A stretch of 64,000 nt of DNA from Armatimonadetes bacterium 55-13 (GTDB lineage: Bacteria; Armatimonadota; Fimbriimonadia; Fimbriimonadales; Fimbriimonadaceae), in contig MKRX01000003.1 of assembly GCA_001898035.1 (NCBI GenBank), forward strand, positions 20,265 through 84,264. The letters are read 5' to 3'. The notes beneath the pieces were generated by a model. It did no database searches and was not told where the DNA came from. It saw only the letters and a list, made by a program, of their open reading frames with translations. The position numbers and the translations under genes were made by a program. This document shows, piece after piece, positions 32,315 through 42,353 of this stretch. Each line of letters opens with the position of its first letter. The first letter of the stretch is position 1.

Positions 32315-32796
32315 GCCAGCAACACACCATCACCGCGCTCGTTCAGAACGAGGCGGGAACCATCAACCGATTGGTCTCGATGTTTCGTCGACGCGGTGTT
32401 TCTTTGGCTTCGTTCAATGCGGGGGATTGCGAGCAGGAAGGATATTCTCGACTCACACTCCTCGTCGACGGCGATGAATCCATGCTTCATCAAACGCTAA
32501 AGCAACTTGTGAAGCTCATCGATGTTGTAGAAGTTGAAGACTTGGCAGCGGATCACGGAATTCAGCGTGAGCTAGCGTTGATCCGAGTCGATCCAAATTC
32601 AAGCGAAGTCGAACACGTCAAGAATCTGGCCTCCGAGTTTGAAGCCAAGATTCCGAAGGAAACGGCGACGAGCGTCTTTGTTGAATTCACGGGGAATCCG
32701 AAAGACATCGAGAAGCTAATTGGGGCGCTAAAGCCGTACAATGTTGCGGAAGTTGTCCGAACGGGCCTAGTCGCGATGCGAACGGATTCGGTCTAG
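32311..32796 (+). CDS. ilvN: Acetolactate synthase, regulatory subunit
   Basis: A 161-residue small subunit (ilvN/ilvH type). The N-terminal ACT domain HTITALVQNEAGTINRLVSMFRRRG binds valine for feedback control. The second domain is about residues 85-160. The GTG start overlaps the ilvB stop (GTGA), so the two subunits are translationally coupled. The length is normal. Confidence 0.96.
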   Translation: MSQQHTITALVQNEAGTINRLVSMFRRRGVSLASFNAGDCEQEGYSRLTLLVDGDESMLHQTLKQLVKLIDVVEVEDLAADHGIQRELALIRVDPNSSEVEHVKNLASEFEAKIPKETATSVFVEFTGNPKDIEKLIGALKPYNVAEVVRTGLVAMRTDSV

Positions 32797-32803
32797 CCTT
32801 ACG

Positions 32804-33997
32804 ATGGGTTTGAATGTGGCTGGCGCACTCGTTACGGACTCAACCGTATACGGAAAAGCGGTTTCAAAGGAAAAACGAGTGCAGCCAGACCTCCTTGACG
32901 TTAGCGTTTCGCTCATCTGTGCGTCCCAGAGTATGGGAGGCACCGAACAGATCGTTCGGCTGCTCGCAGCAGGGCTTCATGAGAGGCGCGCAAACGTCAA
33001 TCTTGTGACGATATCGTCATCCAACGCTCAGTGGCTATCCACAAGCGGAGTGGATGCAAAGCCTGAGCCTCTTCTTGAAAGCGGCGCGGGTATTCGAAAG
33101 CAGATCCTAGGATTAAGAAACACATTCAGGCCCCTTCGCAAGTCAGTCGTAAATATTCACTATCCGACATGCGACATCTACCGGAGTCATATCTTGGCAC
33201 TAAGGCTCGCGGGATGTCGGCGCATCATTGTGTCGCTACATCACCCGAATCTGGAATTCGGTCATCGGACCGCTATGAACAGAAAGATTCTTGGTCTTTG
33301 CGAGCGCATCGTGGTTACCACTCGGGCAAATCGAGATTTTGTTGCTTCGAACGGAATTGCTTCCGACGACAAGATAACTATCGTGGCGCCCGGAGTACCT
33401 GATCAAACTCAACTCGATCAAAACGTTGCCCGAGAGAAACTAGACCTTCCCAAAGGAAAGTTTATCGTAGGAGTTTTGTGCCGTCTGGAACCGGAGAAGA
33501 GAGTGAGAGAGGTAGTCGAAGCCTGCCGCATTGCAAATGCCGGTGGAGACGAGGTCTTCCTTGTTATCGCAGGCCAAGGAACTCGATACGACTTTATTCG
33601 TGAACTGGCGACCAAGGCACTGGGCGATAAATTTAAGATGGTGGGCTGGGTTGAGGACGCCAACGTCTTCTACTCGGCCATTGACGCATACGTGATGCTT
33701 TCGGAGTTGGAGGGATTTGGTCTTGCCTATGCAGAAGCCGCGTTGCACGGGGTTCCGAGTATCGGTTGCCGCACAGGGGGTACACCCGATGCGATTGAGC
33801 ACGGAGTTACCGGTTTTCTTGTAGACGTTGAAAATCCCAATTCTGCCGCCGGAGACTATCTTCGCTCTTGGATGAATTCAAGAGAGACGTTGAGGAAGAT
33901 GGGCGACGCAGCCCGAACACGAGCTTTGGAACACTTTACAGCAAGTTCGCTGCTCAGCGGATACATGCAGCTTTACGACAAAAAACATAACAAATAA
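32804..33997 (+). CDS. Glycosyltransferase family 4-like protein within the ilv operon
   Basis: A 397-residue GT-B fold protein. The N-terminal domain has SQSMGGTEQIVRLLAAGLHERRA, and the C-terminal nucleotide-sugar domain has VGVLCRLEPEKRVREVVEA, FKMVGWVEDANVFYSAIDAYVMLSELEGFGLAYAEA with the conserved E-x7-E motif, and GVPSIGCRTGGTPDAIEHG. It probably transfers a sugar to an envelope glycan or lipid. It follows ilvN by 7 bases and precedes ilvC by 45, on the same strand, although it has no obvious link to amino-acid synthesis. The first 30 residues are not conserved-looking, so the true start may be downstream. Confidence 0.88.
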   Translation: MGLNVAGALVTDSTVYGKAVSKEKRVQPDLLDVSVSLICASQSMGGTEQIVRLLAAGLHERRANVNLVTISSSNAQWLSTSGVDAKPEPLLESGAGIRKQILGLRNTFRPLRKSVVNIHYPTCDIYRSHILALRLAGCRRIIVSLHHPNLEFGHRTAMNRKILGLCERIVVTTRANRDFVASNGIASDDKITIVAPGVPDQTQLDQNVAREKLDLPKGKFIVGVLCRLEPEKRVREVVEACRIANAGGDEVFLVIAGQGTRYDFIRELATKALGDKFKMVGWVEDANVFYSAIDAYVMLSELEGFGLAYAEAALHGVPSIGCRTGGTPDAIEHGVTGFLVDVENPNSAAGDYLRSWMNSRETLRKMGDAARTRALEHFTASSLLSGYMQLYDKKHNK

Positions 33998-34042
33998 CCG
34001 CCAGAAACAAAGAGGTTTGAGGCGAAGGAACAGCAATTAGAA

Positions 34043-35038
34043 ATGGCAAAAATTTATTACGAGAAGGACGTCAATCCCGAACTCATCAAATCTCTCAAAG
34101 TAGTCATCATCGGCTATGGCAGTCAGGGACACGCCCACGCGCTGAATCTGCGCGATAGCGGAATCGACGTTCGAGTGGCACTTCACCCGGACAGTAAGTC
34201 GATTGAAAAAGCCAAGGAAGCAGGTCTGGAGGTCATGACTGTGCCCGAAGCAACCAAGTGGGCGGATGTCATGATGTTCTGCACCCCGGACGTTCCGATG
34301 AAAGGCATCTATGAAGAGGGAGTTGCGCCAAACCTGAGAGCCGGGCAAACCCTTCTCTTTGCTCATGGTTTCAACATTCACTACAAGCTGATTACCCCTC
34401 CCACCGATATCAATGTGGCAATGGTCGCACCCAAGGGTCCGGGACATCGGCTTCGCGCGGAGTTTGTGGGCGGAAACGGGATGCCCTGCTTGGTAGCCGT
34501 TCATCAAGACGCTACGGGCGATGCGAAAGATATTGCTCTGAGCTACGGTTGGGGAATAGGTGGCGCCAAGGCTGGAATCCTTGAGACGACGTTCAAGGAA
34601 GAGACCGAAACCGACCTGTTTGGCGAACAAGCCGTTCTTTGTGGTGGAATCTCCGCATTGATCAAAGCCGGTTTTGAGACACTTGTTGAGGCTGGGTATC
34701 AACCAGAAGCAGCCTACTTTGAGTGCCTGCACGAGACCAAGCTGATCGTGGATCTTCTTTACGAAGGCGGTTTGAACTACATGCGCTACTCCATCAGCGA
34801 TACTGCCGAGTGGGGCGACTACACGGCAGGGCCACGAGTTATCAACGATCAGAGCAAGAAGGCGATGCGAGAGCTTCTCACCGAGATTCAAGACGGCACC
34901 TTTGCCAAGACTTGGATTGAGGAGAACGAGAATGGTCGTCCCCGCATGAACAAGTATCGCGAAGAGGAATCCCAGCACCCGGTTGAGAAGGTCGGTAAGG
35001 AACTCCGAGCGATGATGCCATTCATTAAGGCTAAGTAG
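34043..35038 (+). CDS. ilvC: Ketol-acid reductoisomerase
   Basis: A 331-residue class I enzyme that isomerises and reduces acetolactate with NADPH and Mg. The Rossmann loop is [21 protein letters not shown], and [13 protein letters not shown] fits the cofactor-phosphate-binding loop. The catalytic region includes [26 protein letters not shown] and [17 protein letters not shown]. It is in operon order with ilvBN, separated only by the glycosyltransferase. Confidence 0.98.
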   Translation: MAKIYYEKDVNPELIKSLKVVIIGYGSQGHAHALNLRDSGIDVRVALHPDSKSIEKAKEAGLEVMTVPEATKWADVMMFCTPDVPMKGIYEEGVAPNLRAGQTLLFAHGFNIHYKLITPPTDINVAMVAPKGPGHRLRAEFVGGNGMPCLVAVHQDATGDAKDIALSYGWGIGGAKAGILETTFKEETETDLFGEQAVLCGGISALIKAGFETLVEAGYQPEAAYFECLHETKLIVDLLYEGGLNYMRYSISDTAEWGDYTAGPRVINDQSKKAMRELLTEIQDGTFAKTWIEENENGRPRMNKYREEESQHPVEKVGKELRAMMPFIKAK

Positions 35039-35045
35039 CCTTACG

Positions 35046-35843
35046 ATGGCAGAGCCCCTCGTACACTTTCAGGACGCGACGGTCATCCGAAATGGCCGGA
35101 CCGCTCTCTCCGGCATCAATCTTAAAATCGATGCCGGAGAGTCGGTCGCGATCCTGGGCCCAAATGGGAGCGGCAAGTCCTCCATGGTCAAGGTCATGGC
35201 GGGCGACTTGCGAGTGTATGCGGGAAAGGGCGAAGTGACCATTCGGGGACTTCGCCGCTGGAATCTCTTTGAACTCCGATCGATATTAGGAATCGTTTCC
35301 AACGATCTTCAAACAGATTGTAAGGGCTCGACCAAGGGCTTGGATTTGGTTCTCTCGGGCTACTTCGGCTCCTATGGATCCATTCCTCTTGAAAAAGTCA
35401 CGCAGGAAATGGTGGAGCATTCCAAGTCCTGCCTTGATATGGTCGAGGCAGGATATCTAGCGGATCGGAGTTTCGAAGAGATGTCCAGTGGCGAGATGCG
35501 AAGAGTGATGATTGCTCGAGCGCTTGTTCATGAGCCCCAAGCGCTTCTTCTGGACGAACCTACCACCAGTCTTGATATGCGAGCGTCGCATGAATTCCTA
35601 GAAACCGTTAGTTCCCTTGCCAGACGAGGGACGGCCGTGATTCTAGTGACGCACTACTTGGAGGACATCGTCCCCGAGATTGGCAGGGTCGTGTTGCTCA
35701 AAAACGGGAAAGTCTTCTGCGATGGTCGGCGAGACGAGGTGCTTTCAGAGAAGAATATATCGGAGCTTTTCGATATGCCCGTGAAATTGACAGGAAGCAA
35801 TCGAGTCCACGCCACGATCTCTATAGGCGAGGGTGAGGATTGA
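35046..35843 (+). CDS. Orphan ABC-type ATPase
   Basis: A 265-residue single ABC domain. Walker A is LGPNGSGKSSM (about residues 36-46), the signature is MSSGEMRRVMIARAL, Walker B is ALLLDEPTTSLD, and the switch His is in LVTHYLEDI. There is no adjacent permease or binding protein, so the transport partner is unknown. It resembles ModF/YlmA-type ATPases associated with uptake, but a non-transport role is possible. It lies 7 bases after ilvC and overlaps the next start by 4 bases. Confidence 0.9.
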   Translation: MAEPLVHFQDATVIRNGRTALSGINLKIDAGESVAILGPNGSGKSSMVKVMAGDLRVYAGKGEVTIRGLRRWNLFELRSILGIVSNDLQTDCKGSTKGLDLVLSGYFGSYGSIPLEKVTQEMVEHSKSCLDMVEAGYLADRSFEEMSSGEMRRVMIARALVHEPQALLLDEPTTSLDMRASHEFLETVSSLARRGTAVILVTHYLEDIVPEIGRVVLLKNGKVFCDGRRDEVLSEKNISELFDMPVKLTGSNRVHATISIGEGED

Positions 35844-36796
35844 AAAGCCGCCCTTTGCTTCTGGCAAAACTCTCGATGGTCAACTTGGCCATGCTCCTTA
35901 CGGTGTTTCTTTGCGGCACATGGGTCGCTGAAAGAACCAGTCTGACCACGCTCATCGGCTACACGCCTCAAGCGCAGTGGCTACTCCCTTCTGCCCTCCT
36001 GATCCTCGTCTGTGGGTTTAAGAAGCAGAGGCGACTCCTCGCATTGAACATTCTGGGATTTCTGGTGCTTGGTTGGCTCCTTCTGGGCTTTACCGTTCCA
36101 ACAGGAAGGGCCCGCGAAAACAGTCGGGCGTTTAGTCTGATGACTTACAACATTCACCATGGAGACGGGGGCTGGGATGAGATCCAAAACCTCATCAAGA
36201 AACGAAAACCAACGGTTTTCTGCCTTCAGGAAGCTAATGCAGTGGGCAGGTACGGTTGGCCGGTAACGGAGGTCTCTGGCTACCATTTGGTGCGAGCCGG
36301 GGGCCTGGTCATTGGCTCACGCTTGGCGATTCTGGACTCCAGAGTTGTCTCCCTTGCTCCTGGTACCGCCGACGCGTTGGAAGCGACCTTAGCCAATGGA
36401 ATCACAGTCGTCACCGTTCAACTCAAATCGTTTGCCGTGGAAAGGGTTGCCAAAAAGAACCTTGGCAGCGTCCCCGGTCACTTGAATAACATTGCGCTTA
36501 TCCACTCTCGACAAGCGGCCCGATTGGTCGAGAGCTATCAGCACAATCCAAACGTCGTGATTTGCGGTGACTTCAATGGACCTCCTCGAGGCAGCGTCTA
36601 TCGAAGTCTTACAAAGTCATTCAACGATCTCTTTGCTCAATCTGGCTGGGGGCCTGGGTACACCTATCCCAGTTCGCTTCCCCTTCTGCGCATCGACTAC
36701 GCATTCTCTTCGGGGTTGGCTCCCGTCAGCGCCGAAGTCATCGACTCGCAGCTCTCCGACCACCGACCGGTGATCTTTGAGCTCCAACCACGTTAA
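35840..36796 (+). CDS. Membrane-anchored endonuclease/exonuclease/phosphatase family protein
   Basis: A 318-residue protein with three N-terminal membrane helices (about residues 10-88) and a C-terminal EEP domain. EEP motifs are [27 protein letters not shown] with the metal Glu, [16 protein letters not shown] and [12 protein letters not shown] at the end. Members hydrolyse phosphodiester bonds in nucleic acids or lipids; the substrate is unknown. TTG 35840 overlaps the preceding stop (TTGA); ATG 35876 is an alternative. It precedes ilvD by 5 bases. Confidence 0.85.
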   Translation: MKSRPLLLAKLSMVNLAMLLTVFLCGTWVAERTSLTTLIGYTPQAQWLLPSALLILVCGFKKQRRLLALNILGFLVLGWLLLGFTVPTGRARENSRAFSLMTYNIHHGDGGWDEIQNLIKKRKPTVFCLQEANAVGRYGWPVTEVSGYHLVRAGGLVIGSRLAILDSRVVSLAPGTADALEATLANGITVVTVQLKSFAVERVAKKNLGSVPGHLNNIALIHSRQAARLVESYQHNPNVVICGDFNGPPRGSVYRSLTKSFNDLFAQSGWGPGYTYPSSLPLLRIDYAFSSGLAPVSAEVIDSQLSDHRPVIFELQPR

Positions 36797-36801
36797 TCAT
36801 C

Positions 36802-38472
36802 ATGTTCGATCCAAAACACAAATCAAGAGTCATCTCGGAAGGGGCCGATAAAACCGCCAACCGAGCCATGCTGAGAGCCATGGGCCTGGGGGACCAGGAC
36901 ATGCTTCAGCCTTGGGTGGGCGTTGCCACGGTATGGAGTGAGGCAACCCCCTGCAACGTCAATCTCGATGTCCAGGGCCTGGCAGTGGCAGAAGAGATTA
37001 AGAAGCACGGCGCGACCCCTCGACGCTTCAACACCATTTCCGTTAGCGACGGAATTGGTATGGGCCACGAAGGCATGAAGGCATCTCTGATCTCGCGCGA
37101 GGTTATTGCAGATTCGGTCGAGCTTATGATGCGCGCCCACTGCTACGACGGGCTGGTGGGAATTGCCGGTTGCGACAAGAGCCTTCCTGGAATGTTGATT
37201 GCCATGGCACGCTTGAATGTCCCGAGTGTCTTCCTTTATGGAGGCACGATCATGCCGGGCAAGTACAAAGGCAAGGACGTGACGATTCAGGACGCTTTCG
37301 AGGCGGCCGGCGCATACGCGGCGGGAACGATCACCGCCGAGGAATTGCACGACATCGAGTGCGCGGTTTGTCCGGGCGCAGGCGCCTGCGGTGGGCAGTA
37401 CACGGCCAACACGATGGCCTGTGTGGCCGAGGCGCTTGGAATGGCAGTCTCGGGCTCCAGCGGTCCTCCTGCCGAATCTGAGGACCGAAATGGTTACCTC
37501 AAGCAAGTTGGGGAGACAATCGTCAATGCGCTCAAGAGTGGCATCTTGCCGCGAGACATTCTGACCAAAGAAGCGTTTGAGAACGCGATCGCGGTTGGCG
37601 CAGCTACGGGAGGATCGACCAACGTCGCGCTCCATATTCCAGCGATTGCGAATGAACTTGGAATCGAAATCACCCTAGATGACGTCCAACGAATTTCTGA
37701 GCGGACGCCTACGCTGGCTGACCTTCGACCCGGCGGACGATTCGTTATGCTCGACCTCTACAATGTCGGTGGCGTTCCTACGGTTCTGAAAGCGATGCTG
37801 GATGCCGGCTGCCTGCATGGCGACTGCATGACGGTCAATGGCAAGACTCTCGCCGAAAACTTAAAAGATGTGGTGATTCCGGCTGGTCAAGAGGTGGTTC
37901 GGACCAAAGACAACCCGGTCTCGCCAACCGGGGGCCTGGCAATCGTTCGAGGGAATCTGGCCACCGAGGGTGGCGTGATCAAAACGGCCGGCGTTAAGAA
38001 GCTGGCTCACACCGGTCCGGTACGCGTTTTTGATTGCGAAGACGACGCCATGGCTGCGGTTCAGCGACAAGAGATCAAGCGAGGCGACGTGGTGGCGATT
38101 CGTTACGAAGGCCCTAAGGGTGGCCCTGGCATGCGTGAGATGCTCGGCGTGACGGCGGCGATTGTAGGCCAGGGATTGGGCTACGATGTTGCGCTCCTGA
38201 CCGATGGCCGCTTCTCTGGTGCAACTCGAGGTTTGATGGTCGGGCACGTTTGTCCAGAGGCGATGGATGGTGGCGCGATCGCTCTGCTTCAGGATGGCGA
38301 CATTGTAACTGTGGACGCTGAGAAGGGCGTTCTGAGCGTCGATCTGAGCGAGGCTGAGTTGGAAGCTCGACGAGCGGCTTGGAAGCCGATTGAACCGCGG
38401 TACACGACCGGCGCGCTAGCGAAGTACGCAAGGTCGGTAGGTCCGGCCAGCAAGGGCGCGGTTACTCGATAA
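36802..38472 (+). CDS. ilvD: Dihydroxy-acid dehydratase
   Basis: A 556-residue Fe-S enzyme making the 2-keto acids for Val and Ile. Cluster ligands are visible in [24 protein letters not shown] and [38 protein letters not shown] near the end carries the catalytic Ser/Gly-rich loop. Its start ATG 36802 follows the EEP gene closely, which places it in the extended ilv operon. Length and motifs are standard. Confidence 0.98.
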   Translation: MFDPKHKSRVISEGADKTANRAMLRAMGLGDQDMLQPWVGVATVWSEATPCNVNLDVQGLAVAEEIKKHGATPRRFNTISVSDGIGMGHEGMKASLISREVIADSVELMMRAHCYDGLVGIAGCDKSLPGMLIAMARLNVPSVFLYGGTIMPGKYKGKDVTIQDAFEAAGAYAAGTITAEELHDIECAVCPGAGACGGQYTANTMACVAEALGMAVSGSSGPPAESEDRNGYLKQVGETIVNALKSGILPRDILTKEAFENAIAVGAATGGSTNVALHIPAIANELGIEITLDDVQRISERTPTLADLRPGGRFVMLDLYNVGGVPTVLKAMLDAGCLHGDCMTVNGKTLAENLKDVVIPAGQEVVRTKDNPVSPTGGLAIVRGNLATEGGVIKTAGVKKLAHTGPVRVFDCEDDAMAAVQRQEIKRGDVVAIRYEGPKGGPGMREMLGVTAAIVGQGLGYDVALLTDGRFSGATRGLMVGHVCPEAMDGGAIALLQDGDIVTVDAEKGVLSVDLSEAELEARRAAWKPIEPRYTTGALAKYARSVGPASKGAVTR

Positions 38473-38477
38473 GGACC

Positions 38478-38509
38478 AGTCATCCACAAGCTACGGCACG
38501 TGGATGACT
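38478..38509 (+). terminator. Inverted repeat at the convergent ilvD/desaturase ends
   Basis: AGTCATCCAC (38478-38487) and GTGGATGACT (38500-38509) form a 10-bp stem overlapping the last codons of the desaturase. It probably ends ilvD transcription, although it lacks a T-run. Confidence 0.5.
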
Positions 38510-39297
38510 CTCACCTTGTCTTCGGCGAGGTATGGACGGAGCCTCTCGGCAAGTTTGGGCAGGTTGTGACTGGGCACCATCGGATAGAGATGGTGCTCCA
38601 AATGATAGGCGAGAGGTAGGAAGAGCTTTGGCAGAATACGTCCTCTGACCGTCCATGCATGGGTGATTTGGTCATCTTCGAAGTGCTTGTGCGGCAAGTG
38701 AACGGCAAACACCGGATAGAACCAACTGGCTATTCCCACCATGAGGACGTAGATCAGCACGGAATGGGTGAGTGGCCACACCAGCCACCCCAACACCAAG
38801 GCCAGGAAGGGTAACAAGGCTTCCGCAATAAGCCATCGCCTTTGAATGGGCATTCGTGCCGCCTTGTTCCAAGACCATAACCACAACTTGGGCAAGAACG
38901 TCGGTCCGCCAAGCAAGACCTTCCAGATGGGCTCATGGGCAGCTCTTCCCTCTAAGTCTTCGTGGCCTGGAAACACCTTGTGGTGGAAGAGATGGGTCAT
39001 GCGGTAGGCGTGACCGCTTTCGAGAATCGGCACCGCAAGAAAGAACAGGAGCCACTCCGTCATTCGACGACTCAGTCCCAGGCTTCCATGCAGGACGTCG
39101 TGCGTAGAGGTACTGGTGGCTGAAAACACCAGGACCAGGCTCAATCCCGCCAGCCAATAGCTGTTTAGATGAAGAGTTATTAAGCAAATAAGACCCCAGA
39201 AGGTGGGCATCACCACCGGTTGCCATCGTTGCCAGACATTCGTCTCCAGCAGATCGGCTCCGAGTTGATCAATCTTCGGCAGGTTTGAATTGCTCAT
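38491..39297 (-). CDS. Fatty acid desaturase-like membrane enzyme
   Basis: A 268-residue integral membrane di-iron enzyme with the three histidine boxes: HDVLHG near residue 70, HLFHHKVFPGHED near 105 and LEHHLYP near 235. The last box, with VPSHNLPKL, fits acyl-lipid desaturases; carotenoid hydroxylases and ketolases have similar boxes, so the substrate is not certain. ATG 39297 is preferred to a TTG at 39312. It stands alone and converges on ilvD. Confidence 0.85.
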   Translation of the reverse strand: MSNSNLPKIDQLGADLLETNVWQRWQPVVMPTFWGLICLITLHLNSYWLAGLSLVLVFSATSTSTHDVLHGSLGLSRRMTEWLLFFLAVPILESGHAYRMTHLFHHKVFPGHEDLEGRAAHEPIWKVLLGGPTFLPKLWLWSWNKAARMPIQRRWLIAEALLPFLALVLGWLVWPLTHSVLIYVLMVGIASWFYPVFAVHLPHKHFEDDQITHAWTVRGRILPKLFLPLAYHLEHHLYPMVPSHNLPKLAERLRPYLAEDKVRVIHVP

Positions 39298-39369
39298 ACT
39301 CCCAAGTTTCAATAATAACTGAAATCATTGAAATACACAGAGACTTGGGCCTTTATTCGAGAAGATGTT

Positions 39370-39739
39370 TCAAAAGATAGTTGGATTGTCTAGAAACGAA
39401 CGCGTGGTCTGCACGCGCTCTAATTCGTCCCACCTGCGCTGGCTAACTCCTTCTTCATCCAGCCAATAGGTCTGTGCATCCGGATAAGCAAGGAGGATCG
39501 GCGAATGGGTGGCGATGATGAACTGGCACCCGCTCTTGATAAGCCAGTGGATTTCCTTCATCGGACCAGAAGACGAGCCGGGATAGGGCCGCTTCGGGTT
39601 CATCCAAGATGAAGGGGCTTTTGTCGTGAAAGCGGTTTTGCACGAGGGCGAGGAGGGCCTCTCCGTGGGATACCTGGTGCAGGGATTTGCCGCCATAGCT
39701 AGCGTAGATTCTCGAGCTTTCTTTGGCGTGTTCGTCGAT
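39370..39739 (-). pseudogene. Frameshifted C-terminal remnant of an AAA/ABC-like ATPase
   Basis: The minus strand shows two frames that join into one known pattern. The first frame reads ...YGGKSLHQVSHGEALLALVQNRF and SPFILDEPEAAL (signature-like and Walker B). The second reads HWLIKSGCQFIIATHSPILLAYP with the D-loop/H-switch region, ending SFLDNPTIF. The switch between frames occurs around 39565-39600. A stop (39742-39740) lies directly before the first frame, and the N-terminal half with Walker A is missing. It resembles the COG3910-type predicted ATPases. It is a decayed fragment between a desaturase and rluB. Confidence 0.8.
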
Positions 39740-39780
39740 TTACCGTTGCCCATCCGAAAGCTCGGTGGCAACGAAGAGCT

Positions 39781-40566
39781 TTATTGGGGCGGCAAACTGA
39801 CGAGGCGGCGGAGTTCGTTCACTTCTTGGACGCCCAAAAGCCGACACTCCCCTGGGCGCATGCCCTTGAGGCGCAGCGGGCCGATCCGAATCCGCTTTAA
39901 ACTTTTGACGGGAAAGCCCACTAACTCACACATCAGACGAATCTGCCTTTTTCGCCCTTCATGGATCGTAATTCGCAACCCTGTCGTGTTGCTTCGCTCT
40001 TCGGCGTGTATGACTTCTATCTTGGCGGGCGCGGTCCGGCGGCCCTCGATAAAGACGCCACGACGCAAATCGTTCAGCGCTTTGTCCGTTGGAATTCCTT
40101 CGACGATGGCCTGGTATTCCTTCTCGATGCCAAAACTTGGATGCGCCAGCCGGTGGGCGAGGTCTCCATCGTTGGTACAGAGGAGGAGCCCCTCGGTATC
40201 CATGTCAAGACGACCAACGGGTTTCAGTTGGACTCCATAGTCGGGAAGAAATCGAACGATGGTGGGGCGCTTCTGGGGATCGTAGAGGGTGGTGACAACT
40301 CCGGTGGGTTTGTTCAGCAGGACGGTGTAGACCTTGGCTGGAGCGACCGGGATTCCATCAACTCGAACATCGTCGGTATCGGTGACCTTGACGCCCATTT
40401 CAACGACGAACTCGCCGTTGACGGTAACTCTTCCCTCCACAATGAGTTGCTCAGCCGCCCGTCGGCTGCAGAGGCCGGCGTGGGCGATGTAGACATGCAG
40501 ACGCACCGCCTCATCTTTGGCAGGAGCGTTAGTCTTTCTTTCAGAAGTACGAGGAGCGCGAGGCAT
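39781..40566 (-). CDS. rluB: rRNA pseudouridine synthase, RsuA/RluB family
   Basis: A 261-residue enzyme that converts a uridine of rRNA to pseudouridine. It has a short basic N-terminal tail, an S4 RNA-binding domain (LHVYIAHAGLCSRRAAEQLIVEGRV), and a catalytic domain with PVGRLDMDTEGLLLCTNDG carrying the catalytic Asp. It ends with the IHEGRKRQIRLMCELVG motif. ATG 40566 is used; a longer frame runs into dacA and lacks conservation. It overlaps the dacA 3' end by 26 bases. Its position after scpAB is common in bacteria. Confidence 0.94.
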   Translation of the reverse strand: MPRAPRTSERKTNAPAKDEAVRLHVYIAHAGLCSRRAAEQLIVEGRVTVNGEFVVEMGVKVTDTDDVRVDGIPVAPAKVYTVLLNKPTGVVTTLYDPQKRPTIVRFLPDYGVQLKPVGRLDMDTEGLLLCTNDGDLAHRLAHPSFGIEKEYQAIVEGIPTDKALNDLRRGVFIEGRRTAPAKIEVIHAEERSNTTGLRITIHEGRKRQIRLMCELVGFPVKSLKRIRIGPLRLKGMRPGECRLLGVQEVNELRRLVSLPPQ

Positions 40567-41734
40567 AGAATCGGGAGCGCTTGTTTTTGACTCGAAGCAC
40601 GATGACTCCGGCCAGAAGGGCACCCCCAAGGATACCGAAACCGGCCTTAGTGGTCGTAGTCCCTGATGAGGCTGCCACGTAGGCAACGTCTGCGCCGGCG
40701 AGAAGTGGTGACTTCACCTCCCATCCAGTGCCGTCCGTCAACGTCACGGTTCCAATCTCTTGCCCAGAGGTTATGGGAGCCGTAAGATTGGGGACGTAAT
40801 CCGTCTTGATAGCGACTGGTGGCTCAGTGCCCTTCCTCGCGATATGAAAGACCTCGTTCTTGATCTTAGCGGGAATTTCTTTTAGCGAGCCGCTTGCGAT
40901 AGGCGCTTTCGCAATCGTGTCACCCTTCTTGGCATACAGCGTGCGGTCGTAGTTCTTGAACGCCCAGTTGAGCATGTTTTGGTGATCGACCTGCCAGTCC
41001 TCGCTCTTGAGGACGACGGTGATCACTCGGTAGCCATTTCGAGTGGCCGAGCCGACGTAGCAACGTCCGGCAGGGATGGTCCAACCCGTCTTGATCCCGT
41101 CTGCGGTTGCATCCTTTGCCAACCACTTGTTGTGGTTCGTCAACAAAAGATCTTTGGAATCGCTGCTTCGCTCAATCGTCACCTTCTGCGTTTTCACGAC
41201 AGCCCGGAATTGGTCATATTTCATGGCTTGGCGGGCGATTGTCGCCAAGTCTCGAGCGGAAATGGTGTGCTTGGGGTCGTTGAGTCCGTTGGGATTATTG
41301 AAATTGGTATGGGTGCAGCCGAGTTCTTTCGCCCGATCGTTCATCAGCTTGGCGAAGGCCTGAACAGAACCGCTAATGTGCTCGGCGACCGCCACGCATC
41401 CGTCGTTTGCACTCCGCAACATCAGCGCGTAAAGCATGTCCTTTACGGAGATCTTTTCACCTGGCTTGAGATGTAGGCTGGCCTCTTTGACCTCTTCGAT
41501 GTTCTTGGGAGCAACAATGACGTCGGTAGGTAGGCAACGCTCGATCAGGAGCATGGCCGTCATGATTTTGGTGGTGCTAGCGGGGTACCGGGGAGTATCG
41601 GCGTCTTTTTCCCAAAGCACCTTCCCACTATCCGCGTCGATGATGATCGCGCTTTTTGCGGACACATCGAATGCGGAGGCGCCGGCCGCAAGGGCGGTGG
41701 CGGCGAGGATCAGTAGATTCCGAATCGTCGTCAT
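40541..41734 (-). CDS. D-alanyl-D-alanine carboxypeptidase (penicillin-binding protein 5/6 family)
   Basis: A 397-residue exported serine peptidase that trims peptidoglycan stem peptides. It has a signal peptide of about 21 residues (to SAFD). The active-site motifs are Ser53-x-x-Lys56 (STTK), the SAN motif starting at Ser108 (SANDG) and KTG in GIKTGWTIPAG near residue 215. The C-terminal domain of PBP5 type follows, and the chain ends in a single membrane helix (FGILGGALLAGVIVLRV) with a basic tail rather than an amphipathic anchor. It lies in the scpA-scpB-dacA-rluB row. Confidence 0.95.
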   Translation of the reverse strand: MTTIRNLLILAATALAAGASAFDVSAKSAIIIDADSGKVLWEKDADTPRYPASTTKIMTAMLLIERCLPTDVIVAPKNIEEVKEASLHLKPGEKISVKDMLYALMLRSANDGCVAVAEHISGSVQAFAKLMNDRAKELGCTHTNFNNPNGLNDPKHTISARDLATIARQAMKYDQFRAVVKTQKVTIERSSDSKDLLLTNHNKWLAKDATADGIKTGWTIPAGRCYVGSATRNGYRVITVVLKSEDWQVDHQNMLNWAFKNYDRTLYAKKGDTIAKAPIASGSLKEIPAKIKNEVFHIARKGTEPPVAIKTDYVPNLTAPITSGQEIGTVTLTDGTGWEVKSPLLAGADVAYVAASSGTTTTKAGFGILGGALLAGVIVLRVKNKRSRFYASRSSYF

Positions 41735-41804
41735 TTCAACCGGTCTAAGGGATCATACCGCCGTTGTCGGAGATGCGCAACCCAAACCCCGGAATAAATA
41801 CGGG

Positions 41805-42350
41805 CTAATCGTCGAATAGAGTCTTTGCCACTATATCGGCAGCGTCATCTCGCTCGGGATCGATCTCGGGGAGATCTTTCAAATCGTTGATCTTGAATTG
41901 GTGAAGAAACTCCTGTGTCGTTCCGTACAAGACGGGACGCCCCGGAACGGGTTTCCGGCCAACCTCGGCGATGAGCTTTCGCTCGACAAGCGAGCGGACA
42001 CTGTAGTCGCTTTGAACGCCTCTGACTTGTTCCAATTCGCTCAGCGTGATGGGCTGCTGGTACGCGACGATGGCCAGGACTTCCATCAAGCTCTTGGATA
42101 GCCGATGTCGCTGGGGTTTCAAGAATGCGGCGATGACGGCGGCAAATTCTGGTTTGGTGGCGAGTTGGTAGCCGCCAGCCAGTTTGGTCAGTCGCAAACT
42201 TCCCCGCTCTTCCAGGCGTGCTTCCAGAACTTCTAGCCCCTGCTCAACCTGACCTTCCGTCACCTGCATGGCCCCAGCTAACGATTTGATGGTAGCAGGC
42301 TGGTCGGCGACAAAGAGTAGCGCTTCCAGAGTGTCAACGATCTGAGACAT
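41805..42350 (-). CDS. scpB: Segregation and condensation protein B
   Basis: A 181-residue winged-helix protein that joins ScpA and SMC in chromosome condensation. It opens VDTLEALLFVADQPATIKSLAGAM and has the family core LSKSLMEVLAIVAYQQPITLSELEQVRGVQSDYSVRSLVERKLI in pieces across residues 80-125. It starts 3 bases after the scpA stop. The length is normal. Confidence 0.96.
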   Translation of the reverse strand: MSQIVDTLEALLFVADQPATIKSLAGAMQVTEGQVEQGLEVLEARLEERGSLRLTKLAGGYQLATKPEFAAVIAAFLKPQRHRLSKSLMEVLAIVAYQQPITLSELEQVRGVQSDYSVRSLVERKLIAEVGRKPVPGRPVLYGTTQEFLHQFKINDLKDLPEIDPERDDAADIVAKTLFDD

Positions 42351-42353
42351 CGG

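Noticed and set aside
34037-34978. A minus-strand gene opposite ilvC
   Set aside because: Antisense frame to a fully conserved ilvC with no domain of its own.
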